DNA of 64,000 bases from Pseudomonas sp. RIT-PI-q (GCF_001297125.1 NZ_LHPC01000044.1:186001-250000); one strand, 5' to 3'; positions 26,220 to 35,362 are shown, counted from the stretch's first letter. Translations and numbers: made by a program. The notes: generated from the sequence alone by a model not told the origin.

Positions 26220-27725
26220 TTATTCAGCGCCTTCATGCGGTTCCCAATCACGGGTGCGACTGACCGCTTTCTTCCAACCGGAATAGAGTTTTTCCTTGGC
26301 GGTTTCGTCCAGGGCCGGCTCGAATTCGCGCTCGATCACAGCCTTGCCGCGCAACTCATCCAGGCTGCCCCAGAAGCCGCATGCCAGGCCAGCCAGGTAG
26401 GCCGCGCCGAGTGCCGTGGTTTCACGCATTTGCGGACGCTCGACCTGCGTGCCGAGGATGTCGGCCTGGAACTGCATCAGGAAGTTGTTCGCCACCGCAC
26501 CGCCGTCCACGCGCAGGGATTTGAGGCGTTCGCCGGAGTCCTGTTGCATCGCGTCGAGAACGTCTCGGGTCTGGTAGGCAATCGACTCCAGCGCTGCGCG
26601 AATAATGTGGTCCACGCGTACGCCGCGAGTCAGGCCGAACAGTGCGCCACGGGCATAGGGGTCCCAGTACGGAGCGCCCAGGCCGGTGAAGGCCGGGACC
26701 AGGTACACGCCGTTGCTGTCCTTGACCTTGTTGGCGAAGTATTCGGTGTCGTGGGCGTCGTTGATGATTTTCAACTCGTCACGCAGCCACTGAACGGTCG
26801 AACCACCGTTGAACACTGCGCCTTCCAGTGCGTAGGCGACTTCGCCACGTGGGCCGCAAGCGATGGTGGTGAGCATGCCGTGCTTGGACTTCACGGCTTT
26901 GTCGCCGGTGTTCATCAGCAGGAAGCGGCCGGGGCCGTAGGTGTTTTTCGCCGGGCCGGGCTCACCGCACATCGGGCCGAACGGGGCGGCTTGTTGGTCG
27001 CCGGCGATACCGCCGATGGCGATGCCGCTTTTGGTGTGGCCATAGATTTCGGACGAGGATTTAACTTCCGGCAGCATCTCGCGCGGAATATCCAGCACCT
27101 CCAGCATCTTCGCATCCCACTCCAGGGTGTGGATGTTGAAGAGCATGGTGCGCGAGGCGTTGGTGTAGTCGGTGACGTGGACTTTGCCGCCGGTAAATTT
27201 CCAGATCAGCCAGCTGTCGACGGTGCCGAATAGCAGCTCGCCTTTGCGCGCACGTTCGCGGCTGCCTTCGACGTTGTCGAGGATCCACTTGAGCTTGGTG
27301 CCGGAAAAGTACGGGTCGGTGACCAGGCCCGTGGTGTCGCTGATGTATTGTTCGTGACCGTCGCGCTTGAGTTGCTGGCAGATCTCGGTGCTGCGGCGGC
27401 ACTGCCAGACGATCGCGTTGTAGATCGGGCGGCCGGTGGTCTTGTCCCAGACCACGGTGGTTTCGCGCTGGTTGGTGATGCCGATGGCTGCGACCTGGTC
27501 GTGATGCAGGCCGGCTTGGGCCAGGGCCTCGACCATCACGGCGCTTTGGGTGGCGAAGATTTCCATCGGGTCATGTTCGACCCAGCCAGGCTGCGGGTAA
27601 TGCTGGACGAATTCCCGTTGGGCGGTGCAGACCACGTTCGCGTCGCGGTCGAAAATGATCGCGCGGGAGCTGGTCGTACCCTGATCGAGGGCAATGATGT
27701 AGTTCTTGTTCTGTGTGTCGGTCAT
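26220..27725 (-). CDS. glpK: Glycerol kinase
   Basis: 501-residue FGGY-family kinase that phosphorylates glycerol to glycerol-3-phosphate. ALDQGTTSSRAIIFD near residue 10 is the N-terminal phosphate loop, and the FGGY signatures occur as GGIAGDQQAA and GGAVANNFLMQFQADILG. The ATG at 27725 follows AAGG. The reading frame extends upstream to 27773 but lacks a ribosome-binding site. 73 bp downstream of glpF, hence co-transcribed. Confidence 0.97.
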   Translation of the reverse strand: MTDTQNKNYIIALDQGTTSSRAIIFDRDANVVCTAQREFVQHYPQPGWVEHDPMEIFATQSAVMVEALAQAGLHHDQVAAIGITNQRETTVVWDKTTGRPIYNAIVWQCRRSTEICQQLKRDGHEQYISDTTGLVTDPYFSGTKLKWILDNVEGSRERARKGELLFGTVDSWLIWKFTGGKVHVTDYTNASRTMLFNIHTLEWDAKMLEVLDIPREMLPEVKSSSEIYGHTKSGIAIGGIAGDQQAAPFGPMCGEPGPAKNTYGPGRFLLMNTGDKAVKSKHGMLTTIACGPRGEVAYALEGAVFNGGSTVQWLRDELKIINDAHDTEYFANKVKDSNGVYLVPAFTGLGAPYWDPYARGALFGLTRGVRVDHIIRAALESIAYQTRDVLDAMQQDSGERLKSLRVDGGAVANNFLMQFQADILGTQVERPQMRETTALGAAYLAGLACGFWGSLDELRGKAVIEREFEPALDETAKEKLYSGWKKAVSRTRDWEPHEGAE

Positions 27726-27798
27726 GTCGATTGCCTTGGACGAAAAAAGGAGTGGAGTCAGGCGCGCGATCAATTGGCAGGATCACGCGCCAGCGGAA

Positions 27799-28650
27799 TC
27801 AAGAAGTTCTTGGTTTGCCGTCGATGGCCGGTGCTGCTTCCTTTGTAGCAGGTTCGGCACTCGGCAGATGACGGGCAATCAGCCCGCGATATGCCGCAGC
27901 ACCCAGGCAGGCACCGACAATCGGTGCGAAAACCGGAATCAGGAAATACGGGATATCGCGCCCGCCGGTGAAGGAAATTTCACCCCAGCCAGCGAAGAAA
28001 GTCATCAGTTTAGGACCGAAGTCTCGCGCCGGATTCATTGCAAATCCGGTCAGCGGCCCCATCGAACTGCCGATCACCGCAATCAGCAGGCCGATCAGCA
28101 GCGGCGCCAGCGGGCCCTTTGGCAGGCCGTTGTTGTCGTCAGTCAGAGACATGATCACGCCCATCAGGATCGCGGTGATGATCACTTCAACCAGAAAGGC
28201 CTGGGCGGTAGACAAGACCGGGTTGGGGAAGGTGGAGAACACCGATGCCAATTCAAGGCTGGCCTGGGTGCCACGAACCATATGGTGAGTTTGTTCGTAA
28301 TCGAAGAATAGATTGCTGTACAGCGTGTACACCAACAATGCGCCACAGAAGGCGCCCGCGACCTGGGCCAGTATGTAGAACGGCAATTTGCGCTTTTCGA
28401 AGTCAGCGAAAATGCTCAGGGCGATGCTGACGGCAGGATTGAGGTGAGCACCGGAAACCCCGGCGGTCAGGTAGATCGCCATGCTCACGCCAACGCCCCA
28501 GATGACGCTGATTTCCCACAGGCCGAAGCTGGCACCCGCTACTTTGAGCGCGGCAACGCAACCCGTACCAAAAAATATAAGCAGTGCAGTACCGAGAAAC
28601 TCAGCCATGCATTGGCTGGAGAGCGACGGTTGTTGTAAAGCAGTTGTCAT
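27799..28650 (-). CDS. glpF: Glycerol uptake facilitator (aquaglyceroporin)
   Basis: 283-residue MIP-family channel with six transmembrane helices and two NPA boxes: SGAHLNPAVSIAL near residue 67 and GFAMNPARDFGPK near 205. The Asp after the second NPAR is the glycerol-selective mark. AGAGG precedes the ATG by 7 nt. First gene of the glpFK operon. Confidence 0.96.
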   Translation of the reverse strand: MTTALQQPSLSSQCMAEFLGTALLIFFGTGCVAALKVAGASFGLWEISVIWGVGVSMAIYLTAGVSGAHLNPAVSIALSIFADFEKRKLPFYILAQVAGAFCGALLVYTLYSNLFFDYEQTHHMVRGTQASLELASVFSTFPNPVLSTAQAFLVEVIITAILMGVIMSLTDDNNGLPKGPLAPLLIGLLIAVIGSSMGPLTGFAMNPARDFGPKLMTFFAGWGEISFTGGRDIPYFLIPVFAPIVGACLGAAAYRGLIARHLPSAEPATKEAAPAIDGKPRTS

Positions 28651-28764
28651 TGAAAACCTCTTTTTTGTTGTTGTCTGGCGCTTTTTTCATCATGGCCAAA
28701 GCGCGATTTCCTCCGAGGCAGAATCCCCATCCTGTTCCCGGTTTACTGCTGGGTGCTGCAGTGA

Positions 28765-28789
28765 CACATTCGTACAGTATTCACATTCG
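28765..28789 (-). promoter_or_regulatory. Direct repeat CACATTCG upstream of glpF, possible regulator site
   Basis: CACATTCG occurs at 28765-28772 and 28782-28789, 17 bp apart, in the 370-bp glpF-deacylase gap, 115-140 bp before glpF. It shares the ATTCG core with the site near glpD, but the inverted arrangement of a classical GlpR operator is missing, so this is a weak candidate. The rest of the gap shows no gene. Confidence 0.3.
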
Positions 28790-29020
28790 AAAAAATATAG
28801 ACAAGAAACGCTGCTGTCAAAGGTCGAAAGTGAACCATCAGTCACAATTCAACTATTAGTCACGTGAATGATCTTGTTGTTCACGGTGCCGGGGGAATGT
28901 GGACGAACGGCAAAGGGCGTCGCCAAGCCTTTGAAGTAATGCCGCAATAGAGCCTTTTATCGATCAATGTCCTAGAATCCAGCACAATATTTTTCTTCCG
29001 CCGCCCAGTCTGGAGCTGCC

Positions 29021-29491
29021 ATGACCCCCGCATTGGATTTGTTGAAAAAAGTTCGTGCCGAACATCGCGTGCACAGTTACGAACATGATCCCAAGGCAGC
29101 GTCCTATGGGCTGGAGGCCGCGGAGAAACTGGGATTGGACCCGGCGCAGGTGTTCAAGACCTTGCTGGCGGCAAGTGAGAAAGGTGAATTGCTGGTGGCG
29201 GTGGTGCCGGTCGTCGGAAGTCTCGACTTGAAGGGGTTGGCTCATGCTGCGGGTGTGAAAAAAGTCGAAATGGCCGACCCTGCTGCTGCACAGCGATCCA
29301 CCGGTTACCTGCTGGGCGGGATCAGTCCGCTGGGGCAGAAGAAGCGCTTGCGTACCTTCATCGATAATTCTGCCCAGCCTTTCGCCAGCATTTTCGTCAG
29401 CGCGGGGCGGCGAGGTCTGGAAGTGGAATTGGCGCCGGCCGTATTGGCTGAACATACCCAGGCAAAGTTCGCTGATATCGGCCGCGCCTGA
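29021..29491 (+). CDS. ybaK: Cys-tRNA(Pro) deacylase YbaK/EbsC
   Basis: 156-residue trans-editing enzyme that hydrolyses Cys-tRNA(Pro) mischarged by ProRS. The YbaK fold is shown by MTPALDLLKKVRAEHRVHSYEHD, VFKTLLA with the conserved Lys, and GGISPLGQKKRLRTFID. AGCTGCC precedes the ATG weakly. Followed 14 bp later by the PhzF-like gene, so both may be one operon. Full length. Confidence 0.92.
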   Translation: MTPALDLLKKVRAEHRVHSYEHDPKAASYGLEAAEKLGLDPAQVFKTLLAASEKGELLVAVVPVVGSLDLKGLAHAAGVKKVEMADPAAAQRSTGYLLGGISPLGQKKRLRTFIDNSAQPFASIFVSAGRRGLEVELAPAVLAEHTQAKFADIGRA

Positions 29492-29505
29492 CGAAGGAGA
29501 AGGTT

Positions 29506-30288
29506 ATGCAACTTGAGTTTCACCAGGTCGATGCGTTCAGTGATCGGCCATTCGGTGGTAACCCGGCGATGGTCTATCGCCTTGATGCCTGGCTCGCCGA
29601 TGAGTTGATGCAGAAGATCGCCGCCGAACACAACCTCGCCGAAACGGCGTTCGTGGTGCGAGAAGGGCAGGCCTGGCACATCCGCTGGTTCACCCCAACG
29701 ACTGAAGTGCCGTTGTGCGGTCATGCGACGCTGGCCAGCGCCTATGTGCTGTTTGAAATCTACAAGGAACCGGTCGAGCGTCTGGACTTCGTGTGCAAGT
29801 CCGGGCCGTTGAGTGTGAGCCGTGAGGGTGAGCGCCTGTGGCTGGACTTCCCGGTCATCGTGCCTTCTGAAGTAGGCGTGACCCTGGATGTCGAGCGCGC
29901 ACTCGGTGTGGAAGCGGTCGATGTGTTGGGTTCGAATGAATTGTTTGTGGTGCTGGAGTCCGAGCAAGCCGTGCTCGAATGTCAGCCGGACATGGTCGCC
30001 CTGGCCAAGCTGCCGTGGCTGGGCGCAATCGTCACCGCCAAGGGCAGCAAGCATGATTTTGTGTCCCGTTACTTTGCGCCTGCGGTTGGCATCAATGAAG
30101 ACCCGGTGACCGGATCGACCCATTGCAGCCTGATTCCGTACTGGTCGAAACGTTTGGGCAAGTCGAGCCTGACGGCTTATCAATGTTCGGCGCGGGGCGG
30201 GGAGTTGTTCTGCCGGCTGGAAGGGGACCGGGTGAAGATCGGCGGGAATGCGACGCTTGTTGCGAGCGGCAAATTATTGCTTGGCTGA
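29506..30288 (+). CDS. PhzF-family isomerase-like protein
   Basis: 260-residue protein of the PhzF/diaminopimelate-epimerase fold. QVDAFSDRPFGGNPAMV at the N-terminus, the Glu in HNLAETAFV (catalytic Glu of PhzF), PTTEVPLCGHATLAS, and the C-terminal INEDPVTGSTHCSL are typical. No phenazine genes are nearby, so this is likely one of the widespread YddE-like members of unknown substrate. AAGGAGAAGG gives a strong ribosome-binding site. Confidence 0.9.
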   Translation: MQLEFHQVDAFSDRPFGGNPAMVYRLDAWLADELMQKIAAEHNLAETAFVVREGQAWHIRWFTPTTEVPLCGHATLASAYVLFEIYKEPVERLDFVCKSGPLSVSREGERLWLDFPVIVPSEVGVTLDVERALGVEAVDVLGSNELFVVLESEQAVLECQPDMVALAKLPWLGAIVTAKGSKHDFVSRYFAPAVGINEDPVTGSTHCSLIPYWSKRLGKSSLTAYQCSARGGELFCRLEGDRVKIGGNATLVASGKLLLG

Positions 30289-30296
30289 TTTTTTGT

Positions 30297-30386
30297 GTAG
30301 GAGCGAGGCTTGCCCGCGAAGGCGCCGTGTCAGTCAATAGTGATGTCGACTGATACGACGCCTTCGCGGGCAAGCCTCGCTCCTAC
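30297..30386. repeat. REP-type inverted repeat pair
   Basis: Perfect arms GTAGGAGCGAGGCTTGCCCG(CGAAGGCG) and the reverse complement, separated by about 34 nt, between two convergent genes. Confidence 0.87.
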
Positions 30387-30397
30387 AGGTTCAGGTG

Positions 30398-31507
30398 TTA
30401 GTAAGCGGTGCTGTGGCGCCGGACGCCGGATTCTGTCTCCGGAATCTGCGCCGCAGTGCTGCCGGACGCCTGGAACAGCACCAAGTGTTCAGCCGCGACA
30501 CGAATGCCGACGTCCGACCCCACCTGATGATCAGCATGACTCGCAAATATCGACTCAAGCTGTGCGCCCGTCGGCAGCTGCAAGCGATACAAGGTGGACG
30601 CACCCTGGAAAGACTTGCCAACAATCCGCGCCTTCAACGCGCTATCCGGCGCATAAACGATGTCATCCGGACGCAACAACACATCCACCGCGCCACCCAC
30701 TGGCCAGGTGTAGGCACGATTACCACGCAACTCGCCCAGCTCGGTCTGCACCGACTCCGGGCTGCTCAGCTGGCCGCGAATGAAGTAACCCTGACCGATG
30801 AAACTGGCCACGAACGGCGTCAGCGGTTCGTGATACAGGTTGTAGGGCGTGTCCCATTGCTCCAGCCGACCTTCCTTGAAAACCCCGACATGGTCACTGA
30901 CCGCGAAGGCTTCTTCCTGGTCGTGGGTGACCAGAATCGCGCTGGTGCCACGGGCCTTGAGAATGTCGCGCACCTCTTGGCTGAGCTTGCGTCGCAGCTC
31001 GCCATCGAGGTTGGAGAACGGTTCGTCGAGCAGCAGCAGTTGCGGTTCCGGCGCCAGGGCGCGGGCCAGTGCGACACGCTGTTGCTGGCCACCGGACAGC
31101 TCATGGGGGAAGCGCTTGCCGAGGTTTTTCAGGTTGACCAGTTCGAGCAATTCTTCGGTGACGCGATCCTTTTGCGGGTGCTTGCGGATCCCGAAGGCGA
31201 TGTTCTCGGCCACGCTCAAGTGCGGAAACAGTGCGTAGTCCTGGAACACCATGCCGATCCGGCGTTTCTCCGGGGCGAGGGTAAAACCGGCGCGGGAGAT
31301 GGTCTCGCCCGCTAGCTGGATTTCACCTTCGTGCACCGGTTCGAATCCGGCAATGGCCCGCAGGGTAGTGGTCTTGCCGCAGCCCGAAGAGCCCAGCAGG
31401 CAACCGATATCGCCGGCATTCAAATGCAGGTTGAGGTTCTGCACGACCCGCTGGTCTTGGTAGCCGCAGGCGAGGTTGCGCAGGTTAAGCAGTAATGGCT
31501 GGCTCAT
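30398..31507 (-). CDS. ABC transporter ATP-binding protein, FbpC/PotA-like, orphan
   Basis: 369-residue ABC ATPase with Walker A GSSGCGKTTT (near 37), signature LSGGQQQRVALARALA (near 137), Walker B LLLLDEPFSNLD and a C-terminal TOBE-like domain (from about 275). This is the class that serves iron(III), polyamine or spermidine importers. Its ATG overlaps the argF stop in an ATGA junction, so translation is coupled to argF. No permease or binding protein is nearby. Longer starts up to 31651 lie inside argF and are rejected. Confidence 0.85.
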   Translation of the reverse strand: MSQPLLLNLRNLACGYQDQRVVQNLNLHLNAGDIGCLLGSSGCGKTTTLRAIAGFEPVHEGEIQLAGETISRAGFTLAPEKRRIGMVFQDYALFPHLSVAENIAFGIRKHPQKDRVTEELLELVNLKNLGKRFPHELSGGQQQRVALARALAPEPQLLLLDEPFSNLDGELRRKLSQEVRDILKARGTSAILVTHDQEEAFAVSDHVGVFKEGRLEQWDTPYNLYHEPLTPFVASFIGQGYFIRGQLSSPESVQTELGELRGNRAYTWPVGGAVDVLLRPDDIVYAPDSALKARIVGKSFQGASTLYRLQLPTGAQLESIFASHADHQVGSDVGIRVAAEHLVLFQASGSTAAQIPETESGVRRHSTAY

Positions 31508-32424
31508 GCGTGGTGGTACGAAGGCGGGACGAGAAATTCGAGCAGGGCCTTTTGTGCGTGGAGACGGTTTTCCGCTTGATCCCAGGCCACCGAGCGCGTG
31601 TCGTCGAGCAGGTCGACGCTGATTTCCTCGCCACGGTGGGCCGGCAGGCAATGCATGAACAACACGTCGGGGGCGGCCAGGTCGAGCAGGGCTCGGTTGA
31701 CCTGGTATGGCGCGAACAGCTTCAGGCGCTTGGCGGTTTCCTCTTCCTGGCCCATGGAGGTCCAGACGTCGGTGCTGACCAGATGGGCGCCGCGCACGGC
31801 ATCCTTCGGATCGCGCAGGATGGTGACGCGATCACCGGCCTTGGCCATGAACTCAGGGTTGGGCTCGAACCCTTCCGGGCAGGCGATGCGCAACTGGAAG
31901 TCGAACTGGATCGCCGCTTCTATATAGCTGTTGCACATGTTGTTGCCGTCACCGATCCAGGCCACGGTTTTGCCCTGGATCGAACCACGGTGTTCGAGGA
32001 ACGTTTGCATGTCGGCCAGCAACTGGCACGGGTGCAGGTCATCGGACAGGCCGTTGATCAGCGGGACGCGCGAATTGGCGGCGAATTCGGTCAGGGTGCT
32101 GTGGGAAAACGTACGGATCATCACCGCATCGAGCATGCTCGACATGACAATGGCGGCATCGCCGATCGGCTCGCCACGGCCCAGTTGGGTGTCGCGCGGC
32201 GACAGGAAGATCGCCTGGCCACCGAGCTGGATCATGCCGGCTTCGAAGGAAATTCGGGTGCGGGTCGAGGACTTCTCGAAAATCATCCCGAGCACGCGGT
32301 TTTTCAGAGGCTCGAACAGTACGCCGCGGTTACGCAGGTCTTTGAGCTCAACGCCTCGACGGATCACGCTGACCAGCTCTTCGGGCGTGCAATCCATCAG
32401 GGAGAGAAAGTGCCTTGCGCTCAT
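31504..32424 (-). CDS. argF: Ornithine carbamoyltransferase, anabolic
   Basis: 306-residue enzyme making citrulline from ornithine and carbamoyl phosphate. The carbamoyl-phosphate loop STRTR lies near residue 54, the HPCQ motif near 133, and the ornithine loop FMHCLPAHRG near 266. The start is the second of two adjacent ATGs (32427 and 32424), with AAGG 7-10 nt upstream; either is possible. Transcription is probably repressed by ArgR through the site overlapping its promoter. The ABC ATPase gene follows with a 4-bp overlap. Confidence 0.96.
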   Translation of the reverse strand: MSARHFLSLMDCTPEELVSVIRRGVELKDLRNRGVLFEPLKNRVLGMIFEKSSTRTRISFEAGMIQLGGQAIFLSPRDTQLGRGEPIGDAAIVMSSMLDAVMIRTFSHSTLTEFAANSRVPLINGLSDDLHPCQLLADMQTFLEHRGSIQGKTVAWIGDGNNMCNSYIEAAIQFDFQLRIACPEGFEPNPEFMAKAGDRVTILRDPKDAVRGAHLVSTDVWTSMGQEEETAKRLKLFAPYQVNRALLDLAAPDVLFMHCLPAHRGEEISVDLLDDTRSVAWDQAENRLHAQKALLEFLVPPSYHHA

Positions 32425-32538
32425 CATTGACTACCTTTTTGCAACAGACCGCAGATACTCAAAGCCTTGTTTAACTGAAAAACGGGCGAGACCTGCGGCG
32501 TAAGCCGCACGGGGCGACGAAATAGGGGAAGGCGCGAT

Positions 32539-32566
32539 CTTATAATTAAATGTCGCGTCTTACCAA
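32539..32566 (-). promoter_or_regulatory. argF promoter overlapped by an ArgR half-site
   Basis: On the minus strand, TTGGTA (32561-32566) and TATAAG (32539-32544) are 16 bp apart. The opposite strand carries TGTCGC at 32551-32556 followed by N8 and AA at 32565-32566, exactly the ArgR half-site pattern TGTCGC-N8-AA known from P. aeruginosa. The site covers the spacer and -35, which fits repression by arginine. Confidence 0.65.
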
Positions 32567-32772
32567 TAGGGCTACGGTTTTTAGGGGATTTCAGAGAGGC
32601 TACGGGGTGACCGCAGTAGCGCTTTTGAAGCCTGTTTCCTGACAGCAGCCCACCATTTGTACACTGCGGTCGCGGGGCTTTGCAATCAACAGGGGCGGGG
32701 ATCTCGCTCGGGTGGTCGGTTTCTGACCCGGTATTCGAGGTCTCGGCTGGCCATGTGCCTCGTCTGAAACAC

Positions 32773-32800
32773 TTGCTAATGCAAAGTGCTGGGTTATAAC
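32773..32800 (+). promoter_or_regulatory. Putative sigma-70 promoter of the 96-residue hypothetical
   Basis: TTGCTA (32773-32778) and TATAAC (32795-32800) are 16 bp apart, 32 bp before the start codon. The remaining 32570-32770 stretch of this 407-bp gap shows no feature. Confidence 0.5.
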
Positions 32801-32831
32801 TAACTCACGAACGACGCAGGAAGCCTTCGGA

Positions 32832-33122
32832 ATGGAATCGAAAGAACAGCAACTCATGGAGCTACTCGGCCTCACCGCCCGCTCTCTGACCCACCTCACC
32901 GCTTCAATGACCTCGATGTCTTTCGAGTTGATGCGCAGTAACGACGAAGTGACGAAGGCCGCCGGCCGAAAGATGATCGACCGCATGGCCACGATCAGCA
33001 CCGGGCTCGACGAGCACTGGCGACTGATCGGTGAACTCACTGGCGTGCACCTCGCGCAGGAGCAGATCGAAACCATTCAGGAGATTCAGTTGCAGGCGCC
33101 GCCGAGGATGCCGCCGAACTGA
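32832..33122 (+). CDS. Small conserved hypothetical protein, helical
   Basis: 96 residues, soluble, predicted all-helical, with no signal peptide or cysteines. It starts MESKEQQLMELLGLTARSL and contains a Met-rich MTSMSFELMR stretch and DRMATISTGLDEHWRL. I do not recognise a characterised family. AGGAAG lies about 8-12 nt before the ATG and there is a good promoter, so expression is likely. It precedes the molybdoenzyme gene by 134 bp, but that gene has its own region, so linkage is uncertain. Confidence 0.7.
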   Translation: MESKEQQLMELLGLTARSLTHLTASMTSMSFELMRSNDEVTKAAGRKMIDRMATISTGLDEHWRLIGELTGVHLAQEQIETIQEIQLQAPPRMPPN

Positions 33123-33256
33123 TCCCGAGCGGCCATCGGCTGGCCTGATGGTCACCGATTCACAAGACGAACGTCGCTGGCGCAGTCGCGGGGCAGGCGC
33201 CATAGTTTTGTTCCCGCGGCCGATATTGCCCGCCAAGAACAAGACAGAGACTGGCC

Positions 33257-35362
33257 ATGACCAAGACTCTCCATCACCGTGCCTGCCACCTGTGTGAAGC
33301 CATCTGCGGCCTGACCATCGAAACCACCGAGGTCGACGGCAACGTGCAGATCACCTCGATCAAGGGGGACCCCCAGGACACCTTCAGCCGCGGGCATATC
33401 TGCCCCAAGGCGGTTGCCCTGCAAGATATCCAGAATGATCCGGATCGCCTGCATCAGCCGATGTTGCGGGTTGGCAGCGAGTGGCAACCCATCGAGTGGG
33501 AAGACGCCTTCAATCTTGTAGCCGAGCGTTTGGCGGCCATTCAGGAACGTCACGGGCAGAATGCGGTGGCGGTCTATCAAGGCAATCCCAGCGTGCATAA
33601 CTACGGGCTGATGACCCACAGCAATTACTTTCTCGGCCTGCTGAAAACTCGTAACCGGTTTTCCGCGACATCGGTCGACCAATTGCCGCATCACCTCACC
33701 AGCCATTTGATGTACGGCCATGGCTTGTTGTTGCCCATCCCTGACATCGATCACACCGATTTCATGCTGATCCTCGGCGGTAATCCACTGGCGTCCAACG
33801 GCAGCATCATGACCGTGCCGGATGTGGAAAAACGCCTGAAGGCGATTCAGGCCCGGGGCGGCAAAGTGGTGGTGGTCGATCCGCGCCGCAGTGAGACGGC
33901 GGCGATTGCCGATCAGCATTTGTTCGTGCGTCCGGGGGGCGATGCGGCGCTGTTGTTCGGGCTGCTCAATACCCTGTTTGCTGAAGGCCTGACCCACGAC
34001 AGTCACTTGCCGGTGGACGGGCTGGATGAGGTTCGCCAGGCGGTGGCAGATTTCACCGCTGACGCCATGAGCCCGCTGTGCGCGGTGCCCGCCGAGCAAA
34101 TCCGTCAACTGGCCCGGGATTTCGCAGCCGCGCCGACAGCGGTCTGCTATGGCCGCATGGGGGTGTCGACCCAGGCGTTCGGCACCTTGTGTCACTGGGT
34201 GGTGCAGTTGATCAACCTGGTCACCGGCAACCTCGACCGCGTGGGCGGTGCGTTGTGCACCGAACCGGCGGTGGACCTGGTGGCGTCCACGTCGGGTGGG
34301 CACTTCAATCTGTGGCAGAGCCGAGTGTCCGGGCGCCCGGAATACGGCGGAGAACTGCCGGTGTCGGCGCTGGCCGAAGAGATGCTCACCGAAGGGGAAG
34401 GGCAGGTCCGTGCGCTCATCACCGTGGCGGGCAATCCGGTGTTGTCGACGCCCAATGGCCGGCAACTGGAACAGGCACTGGACGGCCTGGAGTTCATGGT
34501 CAGCGTCGACCTGTACATCAACGAAACCACGCGTTATGCCGACCTGATCCTGCCCTCCACCTCGGCCCTGGAAAACGATCACTACGACACCACGTTCAAT
34601 ATGTTTGCGGTGCGTAATGTCAGCCGATTCAATCGCGCGATCCTGGCGAAACCAGAGGGGGCGTTACACGACTGGGAGATCTTCGTCGGACTGGCCAAGG
34701 CGTTTGCGGCGAAGACCGGCAAGGAATTGAAACCGACCATTGCTCCAGCGCAGATGATCGACCGTGGTTTGCGGATGGGCCTGTATGGCGATGCTTCAGA
34801 GCATAAATTGTCGCTGGCGACCTTGTTCGATCCCCCGCATGGGGTCGATCTCGGGGCGCTTAAATCCAACTTGGCGCCACGGCTGAAAACCGCCAACCAG
34901 TGCGTTCAGGCAGCGCCGGCAGTAATTCTCGCCGACCTGGCGCGCTTTGCGGCCTTGCAGGCTCCGGCGGCCGATGAGTTGCTGATGATCGGCCGTCGTC
35001 ATGTACGCAGTAATAACTCGTGGATGCATAACTATCACCGTCTGGTGAAGGGCAAGCCACGCCATCAATTGCTGATGCACCCGGACGACCTGGCCAGCCG
35101 CGGGCTCAATGATGGGCAGCGAGTGCGGGTCAGTTCGCGGGTCGGCGTGATTGAAGTTGAAGTGCTTGGCAGTCTGGATATGATGAAAGGCGTGGTCAGC
35201 CTGCCTCACGGTTGGGGCCATGCGCGCCCGGGTGTGCAAATGACCATTGCCAGTGGCCAGCCGGGCTCCAGCGCCAATGACCTGACCGATGAGTGTCAAC
35301 TCGACGAGTTGTCAGGCAATGCAGCATTGAACGGCGTGCCAGTGACCGTGGCGGCGGCTTGA
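33257..35362 (+). CDS. Molybdopterin oxidoreductase family protein
   Basis: 701-residue catalytic subunit of the DMSO-reductase superfamily. The N-terminal 4Fe-4S site is C10xxC13xxxC17 (CHLCEAIC) plus C49 in HICPKA. The bis-MGD core follows with ILGGNPLASNGS (near 174) and the NGRQLEQALDGLEFMV region, and the C-terminal dinucleotide-binding domain starts around 570 (NNSWMHNYHRLVKG). There is no Tat signal, so the protein is cytoplasmic. No partner Fe-S or membrane subunit is adjacent. Substrate unknown; nothing supports a formate dehydrogenase assignment (no Sec/Cys ligand evident). A complete enzyme by length. Confidence 0.88.
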   Translation: MTKTLHHRACHLCEAICGLTIETTEVDGNVQITSIKGDPQDTFSRGHICPKAVALQDIQNDPDRLHQPMLRVGSEWQPIEWEDAFNLVAERLAAIQERHGQNAVAVYQGNPSVHNYGLMTHSNYFLGLLKTRNRFSATSVDQLPHHLTSHLMYGHGLLLPIPDIDHTDFMLILGGNPLASNGSIMTVPDVEKRLKAIQARGGKVVVVDPRRSETAAIADQHLFVRPGGDAALLFGLLNTLFAEGLTHDSHLPVDGLDEVRQAVADFTADAMSPLCAVPAEQIRQLARDFAAAPTAVCYGRMGVSTQAFGTLCHWVVQLINLVTGNLDRVGGALCTEPAVDLVASTSGGHFNLWQSRVSGRPEYGGELPVSALAEEMLTEGEGQVRALITVAGNPVLSTPNGRQLEQALDGLEFMVSVDLYINETTRYADLILPSTSALENDHYDTTFNMFAVRNVSRFNRAILAKPEGALHDWEIFVGLAKAFAAKTGKELKPTIAPAQMIDRGLRMGLYGDASEHKLSLATLFDPPHGVDLGALKSNLAPRLKTANQCVQAAPAVILADLARFAALQAPAADELLMIGRRHVRSNNSWMHNYHRLVKGKPRHQLLMHPDDLASRGLNDGQRVRVSSRVGVIEVEVLGSLDMMKGVVSLPHGWGHARPGVQMTIASGQPGSSANDLTDECQLDELSGNAALNGVPVTVAAA

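Noticed and set aside
31335..31355. GGTTCGAATCC-like stretch resembling a tRNA T-loop
   Set aside because: It lies in the coding frame of the ABC ATPase and lacks acceptor and anticodon stems.
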